Shown here one piece after another: positions 8,269-15,771 of a stretch of DNA of 17,147 nt. The translations under genes were made by a program, and so were the position numbers. The DNA comes from UBA8437 sp963694825. Lineage in GTDB: Bacteria > Planctomycetota > Planctomycetia > Planctomycetales > Planctomycetaceae. Below the pieces are notes generated by a model, which was not told the DNA's origin, searched no databases, and saw only the letters and a program-made list of their open reading frames with translations. Positions within the stretch are counted from its first letter, which is position 1. Each line of letters starts with the position of its first letter. Location of the stretch: positions 1 to 17,147 of the forward strand of contig CAVOEV010000090.1 in NCBI GenBank assembly GCA_963694825.1, read 5' to 3'.

Positions 8269-8444
8269 GGACCGGTCTCCCCTGTTGTGTGCGACCACGT
8301 TTGGGTCAGTCGAATGGGCCCGCTTTGCCATTTCGACGAGCCAGGGGGATGTCGAGTTCCCGGTCGGTGCTGGGAATTGTCGAGAAAGGCGGGTTGGGCG
8401 GGGGGACAGGCACCACCGTCTGCGGCGTCGAGAGCCAGCCCATT
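8269..8444. promoter_or_regulatory. Leader region upstream of the VIT-VWA gene
   Basis: This 176-nt gap separates the DUF1552 stop from the VIT-VWA start, both on the minus strand. It contains an imperfect inverted repeat (AGTTCCC at 8355-8361 against GGGAATT at 8372-8378, one G-T pair, 10-nt loop) that could end the upstream transcript, but no T-run follows. No promoter motif was convincing. A 21-codon upstream extension of the VIT-VWA frame (to 8331) is judged noncoding. Confidence 0.4.
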
Positions 8445-9896
8445 TTAGGCGCGAATCTTGTCGACGGGCTGCATGGTTCGGTCTTTGGGGCCCATGCGTT
8501 GCGAGACGTTCATGGCGTCGAGCATGGTGTTGTAGACATCGAGACCTTCGGCTCCGACGTCCATGATGTGGCCGGTCTTGAACCGCCCGTCGGCTGCGGT
8601 GATCGCGTGGAACACTCCAGAGAGTTCCCGTTTGACGTCGTTGTGGCGTCCGTCTCCGGATTCGGTCGAGATCGTAATCAGTGCATTATCGAGAATCGTG
8701 CGTCCGTTGACGTCACGAGAATCGGCATCATCGAGTCGTCCGAGGAAGTACGCCAGTTCTCTCATTTTCATGTGAGCGTGAGCTCTGAGTGCTTCGTTCT
8801 TGCGTTTCTCGTTGAACTTGTGCCACCACTCGTGGCTACAGCCCTTGTCGCCGCCGGCTCGTTGTTGTCTGGCGTCGTCGAAGTCCCAGACCGTTCGCCC
8901 GTCGTACTGATAGTTGCCGGTCAGCCGGATGCGTTCTCCGGCGGCGAGGAACGTGAGCGAACCGAAGCGGACTCGGTCGGTCTGGATGGCGAGTGCGTAG
9001 AGGTCGGCCATCAGTCGCCATTCGGTCGTGAGTTCAGCGAGTGTGATATCGATGCCTTGTCCTCCCGGGTCGGCGGGTCCACCGTGCGGGATGATGGATC
9101 GGCGAGGCAGCTTGGGTCTGGCGGGTTTCTGTCCTTTTTTCTTGTGTTTCATGGCAAACGCCCGCTGCTCGAATTCTCGGATTCGGTCCAGGTGATCGGC
9201 GACTCGGCTTCGCGAGCGGGCACCCAGCGGTGAGCGTTTTCCGGTGTAGAAGCGGTAGTCTTGGACGACCGAATCGAGGATGCTGCGTTTGAGTCGTTGT
9301 CGGCGGGCGTCGGGTGTGTTGCCGGTGATTGCGATCGTGCCAAAGACTCGTTCGAAGAGGTCTCGGGGCTTTTCCTGAATCGTGGCGGCGACGGTGCCGT
9401 CGGGGTTGAAGCTGTGGACGTATCGACCGACCCGGCTGCGGCGAAAGAAGGTGCCCCCGATCAGCGTGGCGACCATGCCCGGGGGGAGTCCTTTGGGGTA
9501 TCGACCGCGGCGGACCACCTGTTCGATCGATCCGCCTCCCGCCTTGGCTTCTCCATCGGGCGGTTCGGCCGTGAAGGCTCCGGTGGCTCCGTCGTAATGA
9601 GCGTTGATGCCTCGCTCGTCACACCTCAACTGGTCGACGTTGCGCATGATCAGTAGTTTGTTGCCGAGCGGTTTGAGTGGTTCGAGGACTCCGGCGAATC
9701 CTTCGGCCTGCAGTGGCGACGGGACACCGAGTCCGAAGAAGAGATTGAAGGCTCGGACCGGAGCCTTGGCTGTCGGAGCACCCTGAGCCGGTGCCTGGAT
9801 CATCTCTTCGAGCAACGGGAAGGCCACGGTTGCTGTGCCGGCTCCACGGAGCATGGTGCGGCGGCTGATGAGGTGGGCGGTGGTGTCGAGTCTCAT
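8445..9896 (-). CDS. DUF1552 family protein with twin-arginine leader
   Basis: This 483-residue protein has an N-terminal Tat-type leader (ISRRTMLRGAGTATVAFPLL, Arg12-Arg13), so it is probably exported folded. The body matches the DUF1552 family: RAFNLFFGLGVPSPL near the start, LEPLKPLGNKLLIMRNVD, NAHYDGATGAFT, GGSIEQVV, SILDSVVQDY, HLDRIREFE, and a late block with GCSHEWWH, ELAYFLGRLD and NALITISTESGDGRHNDV. The family is distantly likened to the DUF1501/alkaline phosphatase-type proteins, but its activity is unknown. SHEWWH lies where many relatives have a His/Ser-rich HxxSHH-like motif; I make that alignment from memory. The gene follows the LamG-PSCyt gene after 25 nt, the usual planctomycete pairing, so the two products likely act together outside the membrane. 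The ribosome site is weak, and the spacer is a duplicated 11-mer. Confidence 0.9.
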   Translation of the reverse strand: MRLDTTAHLISRRTMLRGAGTATVAFPLLEEMIQAPAQGAPTAKAPVRAFNLFFGLGVPSPLQAEGFAGVLEPLKPLGNKLLIMRNVDQLRCDERGINAHYDGATGAFTAEPPDGEAKAGGGSIEQVVRRGRYPKGLPPGMVATLIGGTFFRRSRVGRYVHSFNPDGTVAATIQEKPRDLFERVFGTIAITGNTPDARRQRLKRSILDSVVQDYRFYTGKRSPLGARSRSRVADHLDRIREFEQRAFAMKHKKKGQKPARPKLPRRSIIPHGGPADPGGQGIDITLAELTTEWRLMADLYALAIQTDRVRFGSLTFLAAGERIRLTGNYQYDGRTVWDFDDARQQRAGGDKGCSHEWWHKFNEKRKNEALRAHAHMKMRELAYFLGRLDDADSRDVNGRTILDNALITISTESGDGRHNDVKRELSGVFHAITAADGRFKTGHIMDVGAEGLDVYNTMLDAMNVSQRMGPKDRTMQPVDKIRA

Positions 9897-9899
9897 GGC

Positions 9900-9921
9900 C
9901 TGTCTGGGCTCTGTCTGGGCT
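9900..9921. repeat. Perfect tandem 11-bp duplication in the gap between the LamG-PSCyt and DUF1552 genes
   Basis: CTGTCTGGGCT occurs at 9900-9910 and again at 9911-9921, filling 22 of the 25 nt between the stop codon (9922-9924) and the next ATG (9896). Removing one copy would leave a 14-nt gap, suggesting a recent duplication that changed gene spacing. No strong ribosome site is present, so the downstream gene may depend on translational coupling. Confidence 0.9.
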
Positions 9922-12555
9922 CTATTGAGTATCGGGTTGAGTGCGGGTCAGCATAACAAGATCACTGGTGACCAGTGCGGTGATCAGGTCGGTCCAGGTA
10001 CCACCGTTTTTCCAGGCGGATTGGTGAATCGAGCGGATTGTCGCGGCGTCGGCTGCTCCGAGTGGTCGGCCAAGAGAGAATTGGGCGAGTTTCCAGGTCA
10101 TCGTTTTGCGGACCCGGTCACTGCCGGCCAGCAGGTTCATCAATTCGGCTGACGATTGGAATGTGACGGGTTTCGAGTCGCCGGGCATCAGGATCGATCC
10201 ATCTTCTCGGAGCCGGTTGCCATGCTCGTCGGTTTCCCGAAACACTCCGACTCCGTCGAACTTTTCGAGTGCGAACGCGATGGTTTCGAACCGTTTGTGG
10301 CACCCGGCGCAGGCCATGTTTCCGAGTCGTTGTTCGGAAGCGCCTCGTTGTGAGAGTCCGATCTTGAGTGGCACGGGTGTGGTGTCGGTGCCTGGCGGCG
10401 GGTCCTTGACTCGACCTCGCAGCAGGTCGTTGAGCACAAACAGGCCGCGGGTGACCATCGAGGCGTCGTCGCCGCCGATGGTCAATGTGCTGCCATGAGT
10501 CAGCAGTCCGCCACGAGCGGCGACCTGGGTCAGGTCGTAGCGTCTGAGTCCAGGCCCGAGGGATTTCAGGCCGTAGTGTCGGGCCAGTCGTGGTGTGGCG
10601 TAGGTGAATTGCGCGTTGAACAGTTCCGACAGAGGGCGTTGTCTGGTCCAGGCCAGCTCGTTGAAGAACGCGAGGGTTTCCTGTTTCATGTCTGCGGCGA
10701 GTTCCGGTTCGAAGCCGTCGAAGCGGTCGCGGTCGGGTTGGAAGGTGTTCAGGCGATCGAGGTCGAGCCATTCCGAGAGGAACCGCTGGGATTGTCTGAT
10801 GGCGCGAGGGTCTTGGAGCATCCGTGCCGTCTCGCTAGCCACTCGCTTGGGGTCACTCAGGAGGTTGGCGTCGGCGGCTTTCAGGAGTTGTTCGTCGGGC
10901 GGTGCGCCCCAGACGATGTAACTGAGTCGCGAGGCCAGTTCGAAGTCGTTGACCGGCCAACTGGTACCGTCGCCTCGTTGGTGTTCGATGCGGTAGATGA
11001 ATCGCGGAGATTGCAGCATGGCTTCGACGATGGTGCTGGTGGCTTCTTGGAAGTTGCCACCGGTACTGGCCACGGTGGTGGCGATCCCGCTGTAGTTGTT
11101 CACCTCGCGTTCTTCGAGTGGTCCTCGCAGCAACCACTTGCCCATGGTCTGGACCAGTTGCCGCATGGTGTCGTCGGTCGAGAGTTTGCGGCTGCGTGAG
11201 AATCGTGAGGTGAACTTGAGCACGTCCATTTTGCCAACGATGATTTCGGCCAGCCGCGAGTAGGCTTCGATGTGTTTGAGGTCGACGGCGAGGTTGTAGG
11301 CGGTGTTGCTGAAACCGTCGGCCCGGATATCGGGTGGCAGCAGTTTGCGGGCATCGTCGGCGATGTCGACGCCGGTGGCACTGCGGACGGTCTCTATGTA
11401 CTCGGGGATGGTCAATCGCTGGATCCAGATGTCACGGGTCCGGTTGGCGTAGACGGCCGGGTCGATCAGGTCGCCCGACCAGGTGGCTCCGTCGTCGATC
11501 CACCGAGCGATCAGGGTCTTGTCCGCATCGGACAGCGACTTGGAGTCCTTGGGCATCTGGTTGCTGGTCACCGAGTTCCACAACCGGCTGGCGGAAGCTT
11601 TGCCGGGAACGATCACCGGCCCGTTCTTGCCTCCCTTGAGTGCGGTGGCCTTGTGCGAGAGATCGAGTCCGCCTTTGGCCGAGGCGGCGTCGTGGCAGTC
11701 CAGGCAATGGCGAGCCAGCAGCGGAGCGATCCGGGTTTCGAAGAGTTGTTGGCGTCGTTTCCGGGCCAGTTCTTCGGGAGGCTGGCTCTCGGCTGCTGGT
11801 CCGGCGTTGTGGTTGATCTGTACTTCGGCGGGCGACAGGGCACGGCTGTAGATGGCCACCAGGTGGAGAGACCCCAGCCACGGCCGGCCACCGTTGCCTT
11901 CGTCGGCGAGCAACAAGCGGAAGTTGGAGTCCCAGTTGCTCAGGTCGCCAGTGATGCGTTTCGAGGTGACCGGTTTCCCGGACTTGCCATTGACGTAAAG
12001 ACGGGCGGTGCCGCCGGGGTCGCGGGTGTAGACGATGTGAGTCAGATTGGTGGTGGCGGTGCCGGCGGGAGCCGAGGTGGAGGGGATGCCGTTGGCGGTT
12101 GTTGCGGAGGTCCGCAGGCGGACGTCGTAGTGGTTAGCTTCCTGTCCGAAGGTGATATTGCGGAAGTTGGTGGAGGAACTGATCGTGACGATCCGAGCCG
12201 GTCCCGTTTGCTGAACGTTGGCCGGTCGGATCCAGGCTTCGAGCGTGACGGCTCGGGACCGCTTGATCGAGTTGATCAACTTGGTCGCCGGGCCGATTGA
12301 TGAGATGCGGGTGGCGGAACGGATGAGCAGCGATCCGGACTGCCACTTAACGGCCGCGGGTTTTGGGATCGTCAGGTCCAGCGGTTGGCCAACCTGTGAG
12401 CGGTCGCGAACACGGTTGCCTTGGCCGGCTTCGAAGGTGTAGAGCGTCTGGAGGCCACCGGTGACACGCTGAGCTTCGGCGGACGTCGGCGAGGTCACGG
12501 TCGCCAACACCAGAGCCAGCAACCAGGTGGGTTCGATCCGTGCGGCTTTGGACAT
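9922..12555 (-). CDS. LamG-containing planctomycete cytochrome-like protein (PSCyt1, DUF1587, DUF1595, DUF1592, DUF1588, DUF1585)
   Basis: I start this 877-residue protein at the ATG at 12555, which gives a signal peptide (TWLLALVLATVTSPTSAEA). The frame stays open upstream, but that part has no signal and overlaps the divergent gene. Domains in order: a LamG/concanavalin-like sandwich (about 30-225, with LQTLYTFEAGQGNRVRD, VTLEAWIRP and ARLYVNGKSG); PSCyt1 (about 272-359) with the haem-type motif CLDCH at 284-288; DUF1587 (about 373-445); DUF1595 (about 467-527); DUF1592 (about 540-670, with FELASRLSYIVWGAPPD); DUF1588 (about 675-785) with CAGCH at 749-753; and DUF1585 (about 795-870, with TMTWKLAQFSLGRPL). 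CxxCH motifs suggest c-type haem, but true haem attachment in these families is unproven to my knowledge. LamG suggests glycan or polymer binding. DUF1552 follows in the same operon, and a DUF1549/1553-DUF1501 unit diverges upstream. The domain call is firm; the reaction is unknown. Confidence 0.93.
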   Translation of the reverse strand: MSKAARIEPTWLLALVLATVTSPTSAEAQRVTGGLQTLYTFEAGQGNRVRDRSQVGQPLDLTIPKPAAVKWQSGSLLIRSATRISSIGPATKLINSIKRSRAVTLEAWIRPANVQQTGPARIVTISSSTNFRNITFGQEANHYDVRLRTSATTANGIPSTSAPAGTATTNLTHIVYTRDPGGTARLYVNGKSGKPVTSKRITGDLSNWDSNFRLLLADEGNGGRPWLGSLHLVAIYSRALSPAEVQINHNAGPAAESQPPEELARKRRQQLFETRIAPLLARHCLDCHDAASAKGGLDLSHKATALKGGKNGPVIVPGKASASRLWNSVTSNQMPKDSKSLSDADKTLIARWIDDGATWSGDLIDPAVYANRTRDIWIQRLTIPEYIETVRSATGVDIADDARKLLPPDIRADGFSNTAYNLAVDLKHIEAYSRLAEIIVGKMDVLKFTSRFSRSRKLSTDDTMRQLVQTMGKWLLRGPLEEREVNNYSGIATTVASTGGNFQEATSTIVEAMLQSPRFIYRIEHQRGDGTSWPVNDFELASRLSYIVWGAPPDEQLLKAADANLLSDPKRVASETARMLQDPRAIRQSQRFLSEWLDLDRLNTFQPDRDRFDGFEPELAADMKQETLAFFNELAWTRQRPLSELFNAQFTYATPRLARHYGLKSLGPGLRRYDLTQVAARGGLLTHGSTLTIGGDDASMVTRGLFVLNDLLRGRVKDPPPGTDTTPVPLKIGLSQRGASEQRLGNMACAGCHKRFETIAFALEKFDGVGVFRETDEHGNRLREDGSILMPGDSKPVTFQSSAELMNLLAGSDRVRKTMTWKLAQFSLGRPLGAADAATIRSIHQSAWKNGGTWTDLITALVTSDLVMLTRTQPDTQ

Positions 12556-12754
12556 GGTCGCATTCCGATGGAGTGGAATTCGTGTGCACCGAGCACGCCG
12601 CTGAGATTGGATTGTCGTCAAGGCTGGAAGCGGTGACAAGTCGGGCGATCGGGCCAGCCGGCATGTCGCGGTCTGGGCGACTCTGAGTATGATCGAGTGC
12701 TGGGCGTTGAACGTGTTTGTGTTGAGTGTTACGGGCGTTTTTTGGATTTGGGCA
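12556..12754. promoter_or_regulatory. Shared divergent promoter region of the two PSCyt gene units
   Basis: These 199 nt lie between the two divergent starts and must hold promoters for both units. A short inverted repeat, ATTCC (12562-12566) and GGAAT (12575-12579), lies 7-24 nt before the minus-strand ATG at 12555; in that transcript its 3' arm contains the only GGA that could serve as a ribosome site. An earlier ATG for the plus-strand gene lies at 12689. No confident -35/-10 pair was found. Confidence 0.5.
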
Positions 12755-14395
12755 ATGCCGCGGTGGATTCTGGTCGTGACGTTTGGCTTGATGGGGCTTG
12801 CTGCTTCAGCGGCATCGGCTGCCGACGAGTCGTTGTCGGCTGCCATTGATCGGCTGATTGATGGGAAGATCGGCGAATTGCCGAAAGCGTCTCGAAGTGA
12901 CGACTCCGAGTTTTTTCGTCGCGTGATGCTCGACCTGGCAGGTCGCATTCCGACCACATCCGAAGTGGTGGCGTTCCTGGCCGACAAGACGCCGGACAAA
13001 CGCGACGTGTTGATCGACAAGTTGTTGTCCAGTGACGACTACCCGCGTCGGATGCAGGAGTTGTTTCATGTGATGCTGATGGAGCGGCGTGGTGATCATG
13101 CCGAGTGGACCGGTTTTCTGCGTCATGCGTTCCAGGAGAACCTGCCGTGGGACCAGGTGGCTCGAGCGATGTTGTCTCCGGATGCCACCGACGAGACACT
13201 TCGCGGAGCGGCCTACTTCCTGACAGCACGGTTGACCAGCGAGGGGGCGATGGCGCCGGTCGACGTGCCCGGGTTGACTCGAGACGTCGGCCGTCTGCTG
13301 GCTGGAGTGGATCTCGCGTGTGCTCAGTGCCACGACCATGTCAGCATCGGCGACTACAAGCAGGTGGATTTTCAGGGTTTGCACATGATCTTCGAGAACA
13401 TGCAGTCTCGAGGCGGCAGCAAGTTCCCGGCTGTGAGCGAACGGGTGATGACGACTCGTAAGGAGTTCCAATCGGTTTTCACGATGGATCCTCGGACCAC
13501 CGGTCTCAGGATTCCCGGTGCCGGAGACGTTGCGATTCCGACGTTTGCCAAGGGTGAGGAGTACCTGGTGTCTCCGGATCGCAAGGCCAAGATCCCGGGC
13601 GTGTTGAAGTTCAGTCCGCTGAAGGAGTTGGCCGCTGGGCTGGCGGCCGGCGAGAACCGGCTGTTTGCTCGAAACATTGTCAACCGGCTCTGGTTCATGA
13701 TGATGGGTCGCGGCCTGGTCGAGCCTCTGGACCGGTTCCATTCGGCCAACCCGCCCACTCATCCCAAACTTCTCGAACGGCTCGCCACCGAGTTCGTGTC
13801 GCACGACTTCGACATCAAGTGGTTGCTGGGCCAGCTGGCTCGGAGTCGTTGCTACCAACGCAGTTCGCGGTTGTCCGTTGACGCCCAGTTGCCGGATGCG
13901 GCGACTTATGCGGTGGCCAATCAGAAACGGTTGTCGGCCGAGCAGTTGTTTTGGAGCACGGTGATAGCCACGGGCGAGATGGACCGACTGAAGCAGAAGT
14001 CCGAGATGGGTCTCGAGCAGGTGGTTGCCAAGAGTGAGAGTCTGTCGGCGTTGCAGAAGCAGTGGTTGAAGACATTTGCGAATTCGCCGCGCGAGCCGGA
14101 GGTGGACTTTGCTCCGAGCGTGAAGGGGGCGTTGTACCTGATGCACGATCCGGGCGTGCAGGGGCTGTTGAAGCCCGAGTCGGGCAACCTGGTCGATCGT
14201 CTGTCGGCGATGTCGGATTCGGAAAAGGCGGCCAAGGCGTTGTTTTTGGCGGTGTTCAGTCGGCCGCCGACATTGGCGGATCGCGAGTTGGTTGGGCGAT
14301 TGCTGGGCAAGACGAGCGGGACGGCTCGGGCTGAAGCGATCGGTCAATTGGCGTGGGCGTTGTTGGCGTCGACGGAGTTCTGTGTGAATCATTGA
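12755..14395 (+). CDS. Short DUF1549-DUF1553 (PSCyt2-PSD1) protein
   Basis: From ATG 12755 the protein has 546 residues and a standard signal peptide (MPRWILVVTFGLMGLAASA, cut after ASA). An in-frame ATG at 12689 would add 22 mostly hydrophobic residues and is less likely; neither start has a strong ribosome site. The DUF1549 part (about 27-245) shows FFRRVMLDLAGRIPT, DKRDVLIDKLLSSDDY, NLPWDQVARAML and the haem-type CAQCHDH (Cys189-Cys192). The DUF1553 part (about 290-540) shows AAGENRLFARNIVNRLWFMM, GRGLVEPLDRF, FDIKWLLGQLARSRCYQRSS and RLSAEQLFWS. Many relatives carry an extra N-terminal PSCyt1 domain and reach 700-1000 residues; this one lacks it. The usual DHPF after the CxxCH is DHVS here, a mild variation. 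It heads a plus-strand unit with the DUF1501 gene 61 nt on. Export is likely, redox or haem function plausible, substrate unknown. Confidence 0.91.
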   Translation: MPRWILVVTFGLMGLAASAASAADESLSAAIDRLIDGKIGELPKASRSDDSEFFRRVMLDLAGRIPTTSEVVAFLADKTPDKRDVLIDKLLSSDDYPRRMQELFHVMLMERRGDHAEWTGFLRHAFQENLPWDQVARAMLSPDATDETLRGAAYFLTARLTSEGAMAPVDVPGLTRDVGRLLAGVDLACAQCHDHVSIGDYKQVDFQGLHMIFENMQSRGGSKFPAVSERVMTTRKEFQSVFTMDPRTTGLRIPGAGDVAIPTFAKGEEYLVSPDRKAKIPGVLKFSPLKELAAGLAAGENRLFARNIVNRLWFMMMGRGLVEPLDRFHSANPPTHPKLLERLATEFVSHDFDIKWLLGQLARSRCYQRSSRLSVDAQLPDAATYAVANQKRLSAEQLFWSTVIATGEMDRLKQKSEMGLEQVVAKSESLSALQKQWLKTFANSPREPEVDFAPSVKGALYLMHDPGVQGLLKPESGNLVDRLSAMSDSEKAAKALFLAVFSRPPTLADRELVGRLLGKTSGTARAEAIGQLAWALLASTEFCVNH

Positions 14396-14456
14396 CACGG
14401 GTGTGTTGTCGGGCAAAAAAGTTGCCGGGCCAACGTTGAGAGAGTTGAGGATCGAG

Positions 14457-15743
14457 ATGAGTCATTGCAGCTCGCATGAGCACGACTGGTCGCGGCGTCG
14501 CATGTTGGGTGCGATGGCCGGAGGTGTCGGTGCGGCTGGTGCGGGCGGACTGGGTGGCTTGTTGCAGCCGGTGTTGGCCGAGGAGATGGCTCGCAATGAC
14601 AAGCAGATCCTGTTGATCTGGTTGGATGGAGGGATGAGTCAGTTGGAGAGTTGGGATCCGAAGCCCAACACACCGTTTGGCGGTCCATTCCGGTCGATTC
14701 CGACGACGTTGCCGGGCGTGCACATCAGCGAGTTGATGCCGAAGCTGGCACGTCAGATGAAGCGGCTGGCGGTGGTGCGATCGATGAAGACGGAGGATGC
14801 GAATCACTCGTCGGGTGTTCCGAAGATCATGCGAGGTCAGCCGCGCAACCGCGGCGTGACCTATCCGTTTTTCGGATCGGCGGTGGCCAAGTTGCTGGGT
14901 CCGACCGACAGTGGCCTGCCGCCATACGTGTGGGTCAAGCCGGGCAATGGCGGGTTCATTGCCAAGCACGCCGGGTTCCTGGGCGCCAGGTATGGAGCGT
15001 TGGCCCTCGGCGACGGCAAGCCGCCTCCGAATCTGGTCCGACCCGATTCGATCAGTTCCGATGCGGACCGGATTCGGCAGGAGTTGCGTGAGCGGCTGAA
15101 CAGGCAGTTTGCCAATCGCCGTCGTGGCGTTTTCAACGAGGCCAACAGTTACGTCTACGATGTGGCTCAGACGCTGATGAAGCACGTCGAGTTGTTTGAC
15201 GAGACGAAGATTTTGGAGTCGGACCGCCAGCGATATGGGACTCACGACCTGGGTCGCCACACGCTGTTGGCTCGAGGCTTGATCGAGGCGGGAGTCCGTT
15301 TTGTGCAGGTCACGTCCTACGGCTGGGACACTCATGGAGACAACTTCAACTCGCATGCCAGTCGTATGCCGAAAGTCGACCAGTCGGTGTCGGCGTTGAT
15401 CGAGGACCTGTTTGATCGGGGTCTGGACGAGCGGGTGTTGGTGGTGGTGATGGCCGAGTTTGGCCGAACGCCTCGGATCAACGGCTCGGTCGGGCGAGAT
15501 CATTGGCCCAATGCCTGGAGCGTGGCGATGTCCGGGTGCGGGATCCGTCCGGGGACGGTCGTGGGTGAGACCTTGGCAGACGGAACCGATGTGAAGACGA
15601 CTCCGTACGACATCGGTCACATGTTTCATACTTGGTATTCGGCCATTGGTCTCGATTCGGCAACGGCCGAGTACCGCAACGGCACTCAGCCGTTGCCGAT
15701 CGCTCATGACGACATGCACAAGGTTGACGAGTTGTTGAGTTAG
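14457..15743 (+). CDS. DUF1501 family protein (sulfatase/alkaline-phosphatase-like fold) with twin-arginine leader
   Basis: This 428-residue protein starts at ATG 14457, with GAGG 6 nt upstream; a GTG further up (14403) is not needed. The leader WSRRRMLGAMAGGVGAAGAGG (Arg13-Arg15) is Tat-like. Family blocks are LIWLDGGMSQLESWDPKP, the LPGVHISELMPKLARQM region, VVRSMKTEDANHSSG, TSYGWDTHGDNF, VVVMAEFGRTPRIN, GRDHWPNAWSVAMSG and GHMFHTWYSAIGL. The repeated Asp and His positions resemble the metal ligands of the alkaline phosphatase superfamily to which DUF1501 is assigned; no substrate is established. Genes of this family usually follow DUF1549/DUF1553 genes, as here, and the pair is thought to work together. 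The WD40 gene follows after 28 nt. Length is normal and no key block is missing. Confidence 0.93.
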   Translation: MSHCSSHEHDWSRRRMLGAMAGGVGAAGAGGLGGLLQPVLAEEMARNDKQILLIWLDGGMSQLESWDPKPNTPFGGPFRSIPTTLPGVHISELMPKLARQMKRLAVVRSMKTEDANHSSGVPKIMRGQPRNRGVTYPFFGSAVAKLLGPTDSGLPPYVWVKPGNGGFIAKHAGFLGARYGALALGDGKPPPNLVRPDSISSDADRIRQELRERLNRQFANRRRGVFNEANSYVYDVAQTLMKHVELFDETKILESDRQRYGTHDLGRHTLLARGLIEAGVRFVQVTSYGWDTHGDNFNSHASRMPKVDQSVSALIEDLFDRGLDERVLVVVMAEFGRTPRINGSVGRDHWPNAWSVAMSGCGIRPGTVVGETLADGTDVKTTPYDIGHMFHTWYSAIGLDSATAEYRNGTQPLPIAHDDMHKVDELLS

Positions 15744-15771
15744 AGGTCCGCGAGGGCCGGAGACAGACACG

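Noticed and set aside
12556..13020. A 155-codon upstream extension of the LamG-PSCyt protein
   Set aside because: It places the clear signal peptide in the middle of the chain and overlaps the divergent DUF1549 gene on the other strand.
12806..14416. A 536-codon open frame on the minus strand opposite the DUF1549/1553 and DUF1501 leader region
   Set aside because: Its translation is rich in Arg, His, Gln and Pro and shows no domain, while the plus strand here encodes clear family motifs. It is a product of codon bias on the opposite strand.
14411..14426. A GGCAA/TTGCC hairpin with an A-rich loop between the DUF1549/1553 and DUF1501 genes, considered as a terminator
   Set aside because: The stem is only 5 bp, no T-run follows, and the next gene has a good ribosome site 20 nt on, so the operon most likely continues.
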